Assembly: GCA_902461995.1 (NCBI GenBank)
Contig: CABQAA010000063.1
Coordinates: 1 to 9,024 of the forward strand
DNA: 9,024 bases
Direction of reading: 5' to 3'
Source: an uncultured Oscillospiraceae bacterium
Lineage (GTDB): Bacteria; Bacillota; Clostridia; Oscillospirales; Acutalibacteraceae
Part shown: positions 8,275-9,024 of the stretch, one piece after another
How the letters are laid out: the number at the start of each line of letters is the position of its first letter
Position numbering within the stretch: the stretch's first letter is position 1
Made by a program: the position numbers and the translations under genes
Notes under the pieces: model-generated
Databases searched by the model: none
What the model was told of the DNA's origin: nothing
The model's input: the letters and a program-made list of their open reading frames with translations, nothing else

Positions 8275-8601
8275 TCAAAGGATATCCCGGGACCTGCGTT
8301 CCTGAGGCAGTAGGAACGTGTCCGCCATCATCCGGGCGCCGAGCCGGAAGCCTTCGATAAAGCGGTCGAGCTCATCGCACGCGGCAATCTCCTAGCGCGC
8401 ATTCAAAAGCTGGGATAAGAGCCGCCGCTTCTCGTCGGCTCCGGCTGTCGTTTCCAGAAAAGCCGTTAGCTTCCGTTCGTTGTCCGCGAGTATGCGCAGA
8501 AAGGCCGCGTATTCCGACCGGGGATCGACGCCTCTGTCCCGCGGGTGGAGATCCCCACGATATAGATCTTCGAGTATTCCGCTGCTGTACAAATCGTTCA
8601 T
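8275..8601 (-). pseudogene. DUF6809-like small protein interrupted by an in-frame TAG
   Basis: The minus-strand frame starts at ATG 8601-8599, 9 nt after AAAGGGG (complement of 8611-8617). It runs 69 codons to a TAG (8394-8392), then stays open in the same frame for 38 more codons to TGA (8277-8275). The first part, SGILEDLYRGDLHPRDRG then SEYAAFLRILADNERKLTAFL, and the part after the stop, ELDRFIEGFRLGARMMADTF, together look like one complete protein of a small Clostridia family I recall as DUF6809 (typical I/L-L-E-x-L-Y-x-G-x-x-x-P opening and F-x-x-G-F-R-L-G-A-R-x-M ending). Function is unknown. The TAG could be a recent mutation (CAG to TAG is one step), a sequencing error, or read through. 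The remaining 69-residue product would lack the conserved C-terminal helix. Family assignment is from memory. Confidence 0.68.
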
Positions 8602-8615
8602 GGGCTGCAACCCCT

Positions 8616-8643
8616 TTGCAAGAATTTCCGTTTGGGTTATACT
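8616..8643 (+). promoter_or_regulatory. Possible promoter for the HTH regulator
   Basis: TTGCAA (8616-8621) and TATACT (8638-8643), 16 nt apart, would start transcription near 8650, leaving a ~190-nt leader before the HTH gene. It overlaps the minus-strand reading frame and the ribosome site of the neighbouring gene, so it may be coincidental. Confidence 0.25.
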
Positions 8644-8787
8644 GAAAATGTATCGGATTACCTCACCGTACATCAGCGCGGCGTTTGCGGACAATCCACC
8701 GATTTCTTTTGTGATAAGCGCATTATGGTCCAGACATAGTGCATATTTAAGTGGGAATATGTGCAATTATTAGACTATATATTTGTG

Positions 8788-8827
8788 CATCTCGACACCA
8801 TATCTGGTACATACACATGTTGAGATG
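8788..8827. promoter_or_regulatory. Inverted repeat upstream of the HTH regulator, candidate operator
   Basis: CATCTCGACA (8788-8797) and TGTTGAGATG (8818-8827) form a 10-bp inverted repeat with one G-T mismatch and a 20-nt spacer, which itself holds ACCA/TGGT (8797-8800, 8805-8808). It ends 13 nt before the start codon of a DNA-binding protein, a position suited to autoregulation, or as RNA to hiding the weak ribosome site. The role is inferred. Confidence 0.45.
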
Positions 8828-8840
8828 GGATGTGTTCTCT

Positions 8841-9024
8841 ATGCCAATTATCTATCATAAATTTTTTGAATTATTAAAAGACAAGGGAATGAGCACCTAT
8901 ACCATTCGCAGGGATCACATCATCGGCGTAGCTGCACTTGAAAAAATGAGAAAATCCGAAGGGCACATAGACACAAGGACGATCGAGCGCATCTGCGCTG
9001 CGCTCCACTGCCAGCCGGGCGACA
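8841..9024 (+). CDS. Small Cro/C1-type HTH regulator, 5' part (runs off window)
   Basis: ATG 8841 opens a frame of 61 full codons to the window edge with no stop. The protein has the layout of short XRE/YozG-like regulators common in Firmicutes: an N-terminal helix (YHKFFELLKDKGMSTYTIRR, residues 5-24), a recognition-helix region (GVAALEKMRKSEG, 29-41), then helix four and the ending D-T-R-T-I-E-R-I-C-A-A-L-H-C-Q-P-G-D (44-61), typical of the family just before its last few residues. Full length is probably ~65-75 residues. No good Shine-Dalgarno is seen (GGGA at 8828-8830 is weak). It diverges from the interrupted DUF6809-like gene and is more AT-rich than the housekeeping genes, which suggests an accessory origin. 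Targets are unknown; self-regulation through the inverted repeat at 8788-8827 is possible. Confidence 0.82.
   Translation, partial: MPIIYHKFFELLKDKGMSTYTIRRDHIIGVAALEKMRKSEGHIDTRTIERICAALHCQPGD

Larger units (their letters stand above)
8602..8840. other. Divergent intergenic region with unassigned minus-strand open frame
   Basis: This stretch lies between the two divergent small genes and becomes markedly AT-rich from about 8640. On the minus strand the frame of the DUF6809-like gene stays open up to a TTG at 8766 (a TAA immediately precedes it). It would add 55 residues, including GGLSANAALMYGEVIRYIFS, which looks protein-like, but no Shine-Dalgarno precedes that TTG. I do not recognise it. 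It may be a remnant of another gene or chance. Confidence 0.35.

Overview
The window looks like a core chromosomal stretch of a GC-rich Firmicute, most likely a gut-type clostridium of the Oscillospirales/Ruminococcaceae group. This is an inference from three things: the gene order mreC-mreD-PBP2-minD-mgsA-hisS-aspS, the sequence flavour of the proteins, and GC-rich coding regions with strong AAAGGAG-type ribosome binding sites. Seven genes are certain from protein motifs, and all lie on the + strand. An accessory-looking segment follows at the right end.

Positions 1-3313 hold the cell-elongation cluster: the 3' part of mreC, then mreD, then an elongation-specific class B transpeptidase (PBP2/MrdA). 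MreC and MreD are membrane partners of the rod complex, and PBP2 is its crosslinking enzyme. Positions 3314-3719 are non-coding. They carry two tandem, diverged copies of a ~130-bp repeat with a near-invariant hairpin core, then a clear sigma-A-type promoter (3648-3677).

That promoter should drive minD, mgsA, hisS and aspS, which end at a strong intrinsic terminator (8197-8233). MinD is an intact deviant-Walker ATPase, but no minC or minE flanks it and it lacks the usual C-terminal membrane-targeting helix. MgsA makes methylglyoxal from dihydroxyacetone phosphate. HisS and AspS are ordinary aminoacyl-tRNA synthetases; I found no T-box leader in front of them.

Beyond the terminator, base composition drifts to AT-rich and gene orientation changes. 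A small minus-strand gene (8601 down to 8275, DUF6809-like) is split by an in-frame TAG, with the conserved C-terminal half still readable beyond it. Diverging from it is the start of a small Cro/C1-type HTH regulator (8841 to the window edge), preceded by a 10-bp inverted repeat. I see no CRISPR array, tRNA, rRNA, transposase or defence cassette. The items most worth a second look are the tandem structured repeat in the usual minC slot, the MinD without a membrane anchor, and the amber-interrupted small gene.
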